From Streptomyces sp. DG1A-41 (lineage in GTDB: Bacteria; Actinomycetota; Actinomycetes; Streptomycetales; Streptomycetaceae), in NCBI RefSeq assembly GCF_037055355.1, contig NZ_CP146350.1, positions 6,905,001-6,969,000 of the forward strand: 64,000 nucleotides of DNA. Direction: 5' to 3'. Positions within the stretch are counted from its first letter, which is position 1; every line of letters begins with the position of its first letter. Below, one piece after another: positions 1 to 7,798 of the stretch. The position numbers and the translations under genes are program-made. Below the pieces are notes generated by a model, which was not told the DNA's origin, made no database searches, and saw only the letters and a program-made list of their open reading frames with translations.

Positions 1-2
1 AA

Positions 3-885
3 AAAGCCGCCAAGTCGGCAGTGCGGACCGATTCCGCCTCATACTGGGATTCCATCCAGGAATTCGACTCCGTCTTCGGCGACGCGGACCGCGAGAATGA
101 CCGCGCGTTCTACCGAGATTATCTGGCGGGCATGGAGCCCGCTCTCTTCACGCGTTCCGGCGCCGCCCGGCCCGGCCGCGGCCGGCACTCCTTCCCGGTC
201 GGGGAGGAGCTGGTGCGGCGCATCCTCGACGCGGGCGCGTCCCCCTTCCCTTACCTGCTCTCGGCGTTCGCGGTGTGCCTCGGGCGCATCCACCAGGCCG
301 ACGAGGTCGTGTTCGGCGTGCCCTTCCTGAACCGCCGGACCGAGGGCGAACGCTCGATCGTGGGCCAGTTCGCCAACAACCTGCCGGTGCGCATCCCGGT
401 GGCGGAGGACCTGCCGCTGGTCGAGCTCGCCGAGCGGGTCCGCCGGCAGATCGACCGGCTCAGGGAGCACGAGCGGCTGCCGTTCGGCGACATCCTCCGC
501 GAGGCCCCCGTACAGGGCGCCGACGGCCGCCGACTGTTCGACGTCACCGCTTCCTACCTGCGCTTCCCCCGGCCGTCGGGGATCCCGGGGGTGAACCGGA
601 CCACCACGATCATGGCCCCGGTCCACGCCGCCGACGCGCTCTCCGTCATGGTGCAGGCGTTCGACGACGAGCCGGGCCTGCGCGTCGACTTGGACTACGC
701 CGACGACGTGTTCGACGGGCACCTCACGGCCGCGGCCCCCGCCGGGCACGTCGGGGAACTCCTCCGCCGCGGACTGGACTCCCGGGAGCTGCCGCTCGCG
801 GAGCTGCCCATGCTGACCGACGACGAGTATGAGGTCGTCGTCCGCCGCCGCCAGGGCGCCTCCGCGCCCTACCCGCGCGAGAAGA
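3..885 (+). pseudogene. NRPS condensation domain remnant, truncated
   Basis: The reading frame is open to the left edge of the window, so the 5' part lies outside. The protein shows the C-terminal half of a nonribosomal peptide condensation domain: a GVPFLNRR...EGERSIVGQFANNLPVRI stretch (donor-side core motifs) followed by the LPFGDIL region. It continues into the first residues of what would be an adenylation domain (LPMLTDDE...APYPREK). Homology stops abruptly near base 885, and the frame then runs through low-complexity sequence to about 1220. The HHxxxDG motif would lie to the left of the window. I read this as the surviving edge of an NRPS gene cut by recombination, not a working enzyme. 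An alternative is a stand-alone C domain with a ragged end. Confidence is high for the family, moderate for pseudogene status. Confidence 0.7.
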
Positions 886-903
886 GTCGTCCTCGCGCTC
901 GCC

Positions 904-923
904 GGGCCGCTGCTCAGCGGCCC
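904..923. terminator. Short GC hairpin after the NRPS remnant
   Basis: Perfect inverted repeat GGGCCGCT-gctc-AGCGGCCC directly after the point where NRPS homology ends. It has an 8-bp stem and a tetraloop but no T-run, as is common in Streptomyces. It could be a terminator or chance GC symmetry. Confidence 0.3.
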
Positions 924-1026
924 CGCGTGAACGCTTGCCGGGGGCTGGACGTCAGTTCGGCCGATGGCGACTCGCGGCTTGACACAGCGCGTGGACCGCC
1001 CTGGGATCTTCGGGATTCCGCGCGGA

Positions 1027-1653
1027 TCAGCTACGCCCGAACGCGAGGGCGAGATCCTTTTCCTGCCCCACCAGATCGCCCCCGGCGATGGCCTGTTCGA
1101 CCGTCAGCATGCCTGATGCCAAGCCCAACACGATCGCAGGATCGCCGCGAAGCACGGTCGCGGGCGCTTCCTCACGGCAGAGTTCGACGTGCGCGCCTGC
1201 CTCCTCGACGCGCACGGTGACGATTGTGTCGTCGACGGCCAGCCCAACCGTCGTCGGTTCGTCGGATCGCCTGTCATGCATCAGCGAATCCAGTGCCACC
1301 ACCAGCCAATGCGACCGGAAGCTGTCCCCCTGCGGGCCCGAGATCATCAGCGGGGTGCTCCAGTTCACGAGGGCAGCGACAGCGGGCCGAAGTTCGCTGC
1401 CCCAAGGGGTGAGCATGTACGCGACGCCGTTCCTGTCGGCGTCGAGCGTGCGTTGGACGACGCCGGCTTCTTCCAGTTCCCGCAGGCGGTCGATGAGCAG
1501 GTTGGTGGCTATGCCGGGCAACCCGGCCAGCAGTTCGCTGTAGCGAGCCGGGCCGACGAGCAGTTCCCGGACGATGAGCAGACTCCAGCGCCCGCCGATG
1601 ACGTCGAGCGACCGGGCAAGACCGCAATATTGACCATAAGACCGTTTGGGCAT
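1027..1653 (-). CDS. HxlR-family winged-helix transcriptional regulator
   Basis: 208-residue protein with the typical HxlR start (CGLARSLDVIGGRWSLLIVRELL), a winged helix through about residue 90 (LLAGLPGIATNLLIDRLRELEEAGVV) and a C-terminal extension of the size seen in long HxlR members. The ATG at 1653 is chosen over the upstream start at 1710 because GAGGAG precedes it and family alignment begins there. It is divergent from the dehalogenase-like gene at 1734, with only 80 bp between, and inverted repeats in that gap suit binding by its own product. HxlR proteins usually sense redox or small-molecule stress and control the adjacent enzyme gene; the same is inferred here. Confidence 0.85.
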   Translation of the reverse strand: MPKRSYGQYCGLARSLDVIGGRWSLLIVRELLVGPARYSELLAGLPGIATNLLIDRLRELEEAGVVQRTLDADRNGVAYMLTPWGSELRPAVAALVNWSTPLMISGPQGDSFRSHWLVVALDSLMHDRRSDEPTTVGLAVDDTIVTVRVEEAGAHVELCREEAPATVLRGDPAIVLGLASGMLTVEQAIAGGDLVGQEKDLALAFGRS

Positions 1654-1676
1654 TGCTCTCCTCGACTCACTCGTGC

Positions 1677-1709
1677 TTGACTTTCTCAAACTGACTTGAG
1701 TATAAGTCA
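1677..1709 (+). promoter_or_regulatory. Promoter with overlapping HxlR-type operator repeats
   Basis: TTGACT (1677-1682) and TATAAG (1701-1706), separated by 18 bp, form a good promoter for the gene at 1734. Two overlapping dyads sit in it: CTCAA-N6-TTGAG (1685-1700) and TGACTT-N6-AAGTCA (1692-1709). The second covers the -10 box, so binding would block transcription. The divergent regulator gene is the obvious source of the binding protein. Confidence 0.55.
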
Positions 1710-1733
1710 ACCCGGATCGAGGAGGCCCAGTAA

Positions 1734-2630
1734 GTGTCGACCCAGCAACCTGCAGGCACGCGCCCGTCCTGGGTGGACGCCGACCTGTATCCGTTCGAGA
1801 GCCGCTTCGTCGAGCTGGATGGGCACGTCGTGCACTACATCGACGAGGGCTCGGGGCCGACCTTGCTGATGTTGCATGGCAACCCCACGTGGTCGTTCGT
1901 GTACCGGGAAGTCATCGCGGCCCTGCGCGATCGGTTCCGCTGCATCGCCTTGGACTATCCCGGGTTCGGGCTGTCGGTCGCGGCGCCCGGTTACGGCTAC
2001 CGGCCTGACGACCACGCCGCCGTGGTCGTGGCGTTCCTCGACCACATGGAACTGTCGAAGCTCACTCTGGTCGCGCATGACTGGGGAGGACCGATCGGCC
2101 TGCATGCGGCCGAGCAGCGACCGGGCAAGTTCGAGCGGCTCGTGTTGGCGAATACATGGGCATGGCCGGTCAATGGTGAATTGCGCGCCGAAATGGCGTC
2201 CCGGGTGATGGGGGGACCCATCGGACGTGAGTTGATCAGGCGAGTCAACCTGTTCGTGAACGCGCTGATCCCCGCGGGCCACCGGCGCCGCAAGGTCTCT
2301 GAGTCCGAGATGACGCACTACAGGGAGGCCCTCGCCACGCGGGAACGTCGCAACGCCTGCGCGATTCTGCCGGGCGCCATCACCGACAGTCGCGAGTTTC
2401 TCGCCGACATCGAGGAACACCTGACCCAGCTCGACCAGCTCCCTACGCTCATCGTATGGGCGGACGCCGATATGACCTTCGGTGACAAAGACCGTGCGCG
2501 CCTGGAGGAGAAGTTCCCGAGCCACACCACCGTGGTGGTTCATGGCGCCGGTCACTTCGTGCAGTCCGACGCCGCCGACGAGATGAGTGAAGCCATCAAG
2601 ACCTGGTGGGACAGCTCGGCGACCACATAG
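1734..2630 (+). CDS. Haloalkane dehalogenase-like alpha/beta hydrolase
   Basis: 298-residue alpha/beta hydrolase. The oxyanion/halide region reads LHGNPTWSFVYR and the nucleophile elbow reads VAHDWGGPIG, i.e. Asp followed by Trp, which is the haloalkane dehalogenase signature rather than the Ser of esterases. A late acid region (ADADMTFGDKD) and the catalytic His (GAGHFVQ) are present, with a cap domain between. The start is GTG at 1734 with GGAGG seven to ten bases upstream. It would hydrolyse a carbon-halogen bond or a related substrate in the cytoplasm. It is paired with and probably repressed by the divergent HxlR protein. There is no evidence that it belongs to the polyketide cluster. 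The true substrate could be an epoxide, since epoxide hydrolases are close relatives, but HGN plus DW favours dehalogenase. Confidence 0.82.
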   Translation: MSTQQPAGTRPSWVDADLYPFESRFVELDGHVVHYIDEGSGPTLLMLHGNPTWSFVYREVIAALRDRFRCIALDYPGFGLSVAAPGYGYRPDDHAAVVVAFLDHMELSKLTLVAHDWGGPIGLHAAEQRPGKFERLVLANTWAWPVNGELRAEMASRVMGGPIGRELIRRVNLFVNALIPAGHRRRKVSESEMTHYREALATRERRNACAILPGAITDSREFLADIEEHLTQLDQLPTLIVWADADMTFGDKDRARLEEKFPSHTTVVVHGAGHFVQSDAADEMSEAIKTWWDSSATT

Positions 2631-2771
2631 CCATCGAACCCCGCTGCGCGAGAAACGATTGAGGAAGCCGCAATCGGCCGTAGGTGCGGTGGACAGATCA
2701 GGTGAGAAGGCTGTGCCGAACCTCAGCCGCACCCCGCTCTACCCAACGTCCTATAACTGGGGGTCGTCTTG

Positions 2772-3239
2772 ATGGATGAACTTGACGTTGTGTCCGAAGG
2801 TGTTGGTGCTGAAGACGTGGCTACCGGCGACTTGGTAGGTCGATTCTGCGCCGCGGTTGCGGCTGGTGATGTCGACGCCGTGATCGAAACGATGGCCGAG
2901 GACGCCGAAATGGTGACACCGTTGTCCAGCCGAGTGGTGATCCGGGGCCGCGACGATCTGCGGGCCGTGTTCGCTGCGTTTCTGCCGAGTTTGTCGCGAG
3001 ATCTGAACTGGCGTCTTCGAATCGGGAACGCTGACACGACCGTTGCCGTGGCCGAGGCTCGACTCGGAGGTGTGCGTGTCGAGGACGCGATGCTGATCGA
3101 ACAGGACGCGGACGGTCGCATCCGCCGAGTGACGCCGCATGTCCGGCCATGGCTGGGGTTGACGGTATCCGCGATCGTGCTGGGTCCCAAGCTGATGCGG
3201 CATCCTGGGGTTGTGCGCCGTGCGATGCGACGCAAGTAA
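2772..3239 (+). CDS. SnoaL-like / NTF2-fold protein
   Basis: About 155 residues. Residues 20-120 have the NTF2-like pattern (LVGRFCAAVAAGDVDAVIETMAEDAEM...RGRDDLRAVFAAFLP...DAMLIEQDADGRIRRVTPHVRPW) seen in SnoaL-like proteins, which include polyketide cyclases, small isomerases and sigma-factor accessory domains. A basic tail (RRAMRRK) follows. The start is weak: ATG at 2772 (with TTG at 2769 in frame) has no clear ribosome binding site. It is 141 bp downstream of the dehalogenase-like gene on the same strand and may be co-transcribed. Its function cannot be told from sequence; a role as the polyketide cyclase is unlikely because the canonical cyclases are present elsewhere. Confidence 0.65.
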   Translation: MDELDVVSEGVGAEDVATGDLVGRFCAAVAAGDVDAVIETMAEDAEMVTPLSSRVVIRGRDDLRAVFAAFLPSLSRDLNWRLRIGNADTTVAVAEARLGGVRVEDAMLIEQDADGRIRRVTPHVRPWLGLTVSAIVLGPKLMRHPGVVRRAMRRK

Positions 3240-3250
3240 CGATCGGTGCG

Positions 3251-3345
3251 GCCAAGTCCCGGTATCGACCTGTCGTGATCGCGCTTTGGCTCGGCCACGA
3301 GTCCACTCACCCGTCCAAGTATGTGCGGGACCAGTGGACGTGGCG
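3251..3345 (+). pseudogene. Tyrosine recombinase C-terminal remnant
   Basis: In one forward frame the peptide PVVIALWLGHES...KY appears. It matches the end of the catalytic domain of XerC/D-like integrases (VIALWLGHE..TTQIY), including the conserved Gly-His-Glu block and a Tyr at the right distance. Nothing upstream in this frame continues the integrase; the SnoaL-like gene ends at 3239. I read it as a scar of a mobile element. It is short, so confidence is moderate. Confidence 0.45.
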
Positions 3346-3430
3346 GATATCAAACGCCTGCTCCAAGGCCACATCAACGCCCCGCGCACTGCCCTGGCCG
3401 CCGGTTCTGAGGAGGCCGCATCGGCAAGAA

Positions 3431-3589
3431 GCAGTCAAGGACGCCTTCGTCACCGGACTGCACGCGGCGATCGGCGTCGCGGCCGCTCTCACGCTCGCGC
3501 TCGGCGTCCCCGCGGTGCGCTGGCTGCCGCGCGAGGAGCGGGACACGACGGCCGAGGTCCCGGACCGGCAGGAGCAGACCGTGTCCTGA
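3431..3589 (+). pseudogene. MFS transporter C-terminal fragment
   Basis: The last 52 residues of a drug exporter: KDAFVTGLHAAIGVAA...VPAVRWLPREE. They align with the C-terminus of the intact MFS gene at 4749-6272 (KSAFVTGLHVVVVAAS...TAALRWLPKSA). The rest of the gene is missing, replaced by recombinase-like sequence. It is a truncated paralogue, probably the leftover of a rearrangement. Confidence 0.6.
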
Positions 3590-3655
3590 GCACACGGCAC
3601 CCGCATGTCCTGAGCACACGGCACCCGCATGTCTTGAGCAGGCGGGACCCGGTAT
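3583..3655. repeat. Tandem repeat of a 24-bp unit
   Basis: Two perfect copies of a 24-bp unit beginning GTCCTGAGCACACGGCACCC (3583-3606 and 3607-3630), then one diverged copy to about 3655 and a trace of a fourth. The first copy contains the stop codon of the MFS fragment. There are no spacers, so this is not a CRISPR array. Confidence 0.85.
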
Positions 3656-3761
3656 GCGCTGAGTACGCGGGGCACGTCCCCCCGCGTACAGCCGCCCCGC
3701 TTCTTCCGTACGGACGCTCCGCCCTCTTCGCGGGCGTCCACCGGGAGGAGCGCGGGCGGTT

Positions 3762-4646
3762 TCAGCGCTGCTCGGCCCGTACGGTCGTCGACTCCGGCTC
3801 GTCACCCCGGCCGCTTTGCTGGTTCAGCACGCGCAACGCGTCCGCGGAGGTCGCGTCGTTGGGGGTGTAGATTTCGACGCGGTGGTCGGGGCTGTCGGGC
3901 TGGAGCCACACCTGGTAGTCCACGCTCACCGCCCCGACGGTGGGATGCTGCAGATGCATGGCCCCCGTCGTGCAGTCGGAGACGTCACCCGTCGCCCACA
4001 TCGTGCCGAAGTCCGCGCTGTTCATGAGGAGTTCGCCGATCAGCCCGGCGAGCCGGGCGTCCGTGGGATAGCGGCCCGCGGTGAGGCGCAGGTAGGCGAC
4101 GTGGATTTTGGCGAGGTCCGGCCAGTTGCGGTACATGTCGCGGGTGTGGGGGTCGAGGAAGAACATCCTGGGGATCGACGGACGCCCCTCCGGGTTTCGT
4201 GGCGCCTCGAAGGGGATGTGCTCGGCGACCAGCGCGTGCCCGGTGCGGTTCCACGCGAGGACGTCGCCGCGCCTGCCGAGCACCACCGCGGGCGTGGCCT
4301 CGCCCAGTGACTCCAGGAGGGTCAGTACCCGCGGGTGGGGCTCCTCGCGGGGCGGTTCGCCCAGACCGGGCTTCACCGACTGCCGGGCGAGGTTGTGCAG
4401 ATGGACGGTCTCCACCTGGTCGAGCCGGAGTACCCGGGCCAGCGCGTCGAGCACCTGCTCGGAGGCGGTCTCGGCCTGCCCCTGCTCCAGACGCGTGTAG
4501 TACCCCGCGCTCACCCCCGCGAGCTGGGCGAGCTCTTCCCGTCTGAGACCGGGGACCCGGCGGGAGGTGCCGTAGGTCAGCAGACCGATCTCAGCCGGAG
4601 TGACCCGGTCACGACGGCTCTTCAGGAACGTTCCGAGGCTCTCCAT
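3762..4646 (-). CDS. XRE-family regulator with MmyB-like ligand-binding domain
   Basis: 294 residues. The N-terminal 70 hold a helix-turn-helix of the XRE type (LRREELAQLAGVSAGYYTRLEQG). Residues 110-270 match the MmyB/MltR-like ligand-binding domain common in actinobacteria (LLESLGEATPAVVLGRRGDVLAWN...FLDPHTRDMYRNW...FGTMWA). ATG at 4646 is used because the helix-turn-helix begins just after it. The gene is divergent from the MFS exporter at 4749. A symmetric repeat in the 102-bp gap is a likely operator for both. Members of this family commonly control a neighbouring oxidoreductase or exporter; control of the exporter is inferred. Confidence 0.88.
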   Translation of the reverse strand: MESLGTFLKSRRDRVTPAEIGLLTYGTSRRVPGLRREELAQLAGVSAGYYTRLEQGQAETASEQVLDALARVLRLDQVETVHLHNLARQSVKPGLGEPPREEPHPRVLTLLESLGEATPAVVLGRRGDVLAWNRTGHALVAEHIPFEAPRNPEGRPSIPRMFFLDPHTRDMYRNWPDLAKIHVAYLRLTAGRYPTDARLAGLIGELLMNSADFGTMWATGDVSDCTTGAMHLQHPTVGAVSVDYQVWLQPDSPDHRVEIYTPNDATSADALRVLNQQSGRGDEPESTTVRAEQR

Positions 4647-4674
4647 GTGACGAGCGTAGGGCGCCCGCACGCCC

Positions 4675-4703
4675 CGTGGGTGTACCTGTCGGGTGTACCC
4701 ACG
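4675..4703. promoter_or_regulatory. Candidate operator between XRE and MFS genes
   Basis: Two direct copies of GGGTGTACC (4678-4686 and 4691-4699) framed by an outer dyad CGTGGG (4675-4680) / CCCACG (4698-4703). The position, in the middle of the divergent gap, suits shared control by the XRE protein. Confidence 0.5.
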
Positions 4704-4748
4704 CCACGGGGATGGCTGTCGGCCACGCCGTGCCTGAGTGTCGGCACC

Positions 4749-6272
4749 ATGACTCAACAGCATGCGAACAACGCACCCGGACTGCGGGCCTGGCTCGGGC
4801 TCGCGGTGGTCCTCGGCCCGGTCCTCCTCGTCTCCATGGACGGATCGATCCTGTTCCTGGCGATGCCCCGGATCAGCCAGGCCCTCTCGCCCACCGCCGA
4901 CCAGGCGCTGTGGATCCTGGACATCTACGGCTTCGCCGTCGGCTCCCTGCTGGTCGCCTTCGGCAGCATCGGCGACCGCTACGGCCGGCTGAAGCTCTTG
5001 ATGATCGGCGCGACCGTGTTCGGACTCGGCTCCGCCGGTGCCGCGTTCGCACCGACCCCCGAACTCCTCATCGCCTGCCGGGCGCTCATGGGCGTGGCCG
5101 GTGCGACCCTGCTGCCCTCGGCGCTGGCCGTACTGAGCGAGCTGTTCCCCGACTCCCGGCGCCGGGCCCAGGCCATCGGCATCTTCGCCGCGGCCTTCGC
5201 GGCCGGTTTCGCCATCGGCCCGGTCATCGGCGGCGCCCTCCTCGGCCAGTTCTGGTGGGGCTCGGTCTTCCTCGTCAACCTCCCCGTCATCGTCGTGTTC
5301 CTGGTGTTCGCGCCGGTCCTCCTCCGAGAGGTCCGGTCGGGCGGGACGGGCCGCGTCGACCCGCTCAGCGTCGTGACCTCCGCCGGGGGCCTGCTGCTCA
5401 CGATCTACGGGATCAAGCACCTGGCCGCCGACGGGATCTCGGCCCTCCCGATCACCACGATGATCGTCGGCATCGCCGTACTGACCTTCTTCGGCCTGCG
5501 CCAACGGCACCTCGACAACCCGCTGATCGACTTTTCCCTCTTCCGCGACCGCGTCTTCACCATCGCCGTCATCACGGGCCTACTGCCCCTGGCCGCATGG
5601 TCGGCGGCGGCGTACCTGTCCGGCATCTACCTCCAGTCCGTACTGAACCTGAGCGTCCTGCACGCGGCGCTCCTGGCCCTCCCGGGCGCGGCGGCCCTCA
5701 CCGTCTCCTGCATCGTCACACCGGCCGTCGTCGAACGCATCGGCAAGCGGGCCGCGCTCCTCGTCTGCCACTTCTCCATCGCGGGCGGCCTGTTGCTGCT
5801 GCTCCCCACCACGGTCACCGGCGGGATCGGCTGGTACATCGCCTCGACCGTGATCGCCGGACTGGGATACGGCATCTCCTTCGCCGTCGTCGCGGACACC
5901 GCGGTCGGCGCGGTCCCCGCGGAGCGTGCGGGCTCGGCCGGCGCGATCGCCGAGACCAGCAACGAGATCGGCAACGCCCTCGGCATCGCGATCCTCGGCT
6001 CGCTCGCCGCGCTGCTCTTCCGCCTCCAGGGCCCGGACCTCGCCCCCACCCTCGACGAGACCCTCCAGCTGCCCTCCCTGCTCCCATCCGTGATCCAGGA
6101 CGCGAAGTCCGCGTTCGTCACCGGCCTGCACGTCGTCGTGGTCGCGGCGAGCCTTCTGCACGCCGCCCTCGGAACGGCCGCCCTGCGCTGGCTCCCCAAG
6201 TCGGCGCCGGAGGAGCAGACCACCGAGGTCCACGAGGAGCCCGCGCAGGAGCGCATGGCGAGCAGGCCGTAG
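4749..6272 (+). CDS. MFS multidrug exporter, DHA2 (14-TM) family
   Basis: 507 residues, about 14 predicted membrane spans. It shows the DHA2 signatures: SMDGSILFLAMP in span 1, GSIGDRYGRLKLLMIG (motif A) after span 2, and a motif-C-like run in span 5 (GFAIGPVIGGALLGQFWWGSVFLVNLPV). Related proteins export quaternary amines, methyl viologen or antibiotics by proton antiport. ATG at 4749 is preceded by GTGTCGGCACC, a weak binding site. The divergent XRE regulator probably controls it. It may be a general efflux pump and not part of the polyketide cluster, which has its own exporter at 25308-26798. Confidence 0.88.
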   Translation: MTQQHANNAPGLRAWLGLAVVLGPVLLVSMDGSILFLAMPRISQALSPTADQALWILDIYGFAVGSLLVAFGSIGDRYGRLKLLMIGATVFGLGSAGAAFAPTPELLIACRALMGVAGATLLPSALAVLSELFPDSRRRAQAIGIFAAAFAAGFAIGPVIGGALLGQFWWGSVFLVNLPVIVVFLVFAPVLLREVRSGGTGRVDPLSVVTSAGGLLLTIYGIKHLAADGISALPITTMIVGIAVLTFFGLRQRHLDNPLIDFSLFRDRVFTIAVITGLLPLAAWSAAAYLSGIYLQSVLNLSVLHAALLALPGAAALTVSCIVTPAVVERIGKRAALLVCHFSIAGGLLLLLPTTVTGGIGWYIASTVIAGLGYGISFAVVADTAVGAVPAERAGSAGAIAETSNEIGNALGIAILGSLAALLFRLQGPDLAPTLDETLQLPSLLPSVIQDAKSAFVTGLHVVVVAASLLHAALGTAALRWLPKSAPEEQTTEVHEEPAQERMASRP

Positions 6273-6316
6273 CGGGACGGGGCTGACGAGAGGGACTGAC
6301 GATGCGTCGCCGCCAG

Positions 6317-6660
6317 GACACCCCACTCGCGCATGGTCGGCACCGTCAGCCCGTAGCCCACCGGTACCTCGCGGATAGCCCAGCCGCTCCGGGAACGGCC
6401 GGCACGGTCGAGGGAGTCGGCGCTGACGGCGACGGGATTCACTCCCGTGGTGGTCGGTTCGCCGAAGCGCCTGTCGAGCTGCTCCAGTTGGTTCCGGCAG
6501 GCGGGGCAGTGCAGGCCGCGATAGAAGACCAGCATGGTGCAGTTGCCCGGAGACTGCTCGGAAAGATTCCAGTGCCGCCTTCGACGAGTGGGACCTTCAG
6601 GTCCGCTGCCTTGGAGCGGGGACGGGGAGGTACGGGCACAGCGGGCGACGCGTACGGCAC
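6317..6660 (-). pseudogene. Peroxiredoxin-like (AhpC/TSA) protein, frameshifted and truncated
   Basis: The reverse strand encodes an AhpC/TSA-type thioredoxin-fold protein in two frames. First comes AADLKVPLVEGGT from a GTG at 6660 with AAAGGA upstream. Then, after a one-base deletion near 6570, comes WNLSEQSPGNCTMLVFYRGLHCPACRNQLEQLDRRF...VSADSLDRA...VPTMREWGV. The active-site CPAC is present. Homology ends at about 6317, short of the usual C-terminus. The two lesions together favour a pseudogene, although the single-base one could be a sequence error. Confidence 0.65.
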
Positions 6661-7697
6661 GACGATGTCCTTTCATTCGCATGGTCACATGGCGGCCACA
6701 GGCCGTCCGTTCCGGCTGGACAGATGGGGGAGACCGGAAGGCCGCGCGGAGGAAAGCGGGACGCGCGGAGCCGGGACGGCGGTCGGCCGAAGCCCGGCAC
6801 GAAGGGGCCGCAGGAAGAACGGGAGTGCGCCCGGACCGGATCTGCTCACGTCGGGGTACCTGTCCGCACCACACGACGGAGGTCGGAGAAGCGGGCGGTG
6901 TGTTCAGCGGGCCAGGTCACGCCGTCCGTCCGGACGGGTTACCGAGTCGCTCCCCGGATGACTTCCACGGCGTGCTCCCGTCCGAGTGATGTGGCTCGGA
7001 GACCTCCCGGGCGACCAACTCTCGAAGCCGGCTCGACCTTGACACCAGTGTCACCACCTGGCGTCCTGTGCGTGCGTGATGCCGCGGTGCGGGCCGAAAG
7101 CCCGATGCTGCCCGGTACCCGATGTCCATTGCTACATGCGTGTGCGTCCCCTGGGCGGAGGGCCGACCTCCTGTCCCGGTGGGTGCTCCGGCGCGCGTGA
7201 CGGAGGTTCGCCCATCTGAGAGAAGCCTTCCGGGTCGGCTTTTCGTGTGGGGCCGTGATCAGGCAGGGGAGTCGGTTTGTTGTGCCCGTTCCCGGTGATC
7301 CTCCTGATCGCGTCGACGGCGGGCCCTGAGCCAGCGGGTCGATCGCTTCCACTCGGAGTCGAAGGAGAAGATGCCGCGAAGCTCGTTCCCGGGTGACGTC
7401 GATGTCGGCGGCAGGGGCACCTCGTCGGCACCAGGTTCCGGCTGTGCACCCGCGGCCGTCGGGGGCTCAAGGCCGCGGGCCGGGGCCCAGGAGGAACATC
7501 TGACAATCCCCTTGCGCGGCTCTGTCATTTGTACACCGCCTTGACAGTAGCCTGCCTGATCCCTGACGGAACCGATCTTGTACACGGGGCCGGAAGCGAA
7601 GAAGCTGGATACCAGAGTCCGGTGCTGTGTCTTCGCAGCCCTCGCGGCCCCCCTCGTGGCGCCGCACCCCTCGGCATCCCCTCCACAAGACCCCCAG
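6661..7697. other. About 1 kb without a recognisable gene
   Basis: Open frames exist on both strands, but none has a convincing start, codon bias or family motif. A weak hairpin AAGCC-N9-GGCTT followed by TTT lies at 7223-7243. The stretch may carry the upstream control region of the polyketide operon near its right end. Confidence 0.5.
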
Positions 7698-7728
7698 CGG
7701 CCCCGAACGGCCTCACCGTTCGGGGCCG
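7698..7728 (+). terminator. Strong 13-bp hairpin upstream of the polyketide operon
   Basis: Perfect inverted repeat: CGGCCCCGAACGG (7698-7710), five-base loop, CCGTTCGGGGCCG (7716-7728). It ends about 70 bp before the first polyketide gene. It has no T-run. It could insulate the operon from upstream transcription or act as a 5' leader structure if the promoter lies further upstream. Confidence 0.55.
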
Positions 7729-7798
7729 TCGTCGTGCCGCCGGGGGCGCCGGGCCTGCCGTGACCGAGTTCCCGAGGAACCGAAGGAGAGGCAGACGT

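Noticed and set aside
886..1220. Continuation of the NRPS frame
   Set aside because: Homology ends near 885 and the rest is antisense to the HxlR gene.
3583..3655. Repeats that might suggest a CRISPR array
   Set aside because: The units are directly adjacent with no spacers, and no cas genes are present.
7259..7585. Reverse frame with a GLEPPT-like string often seen in false proteins over tRNA genes
   Set aside because: No tRNA can be folded on either strand here, and the frame has no family motif.
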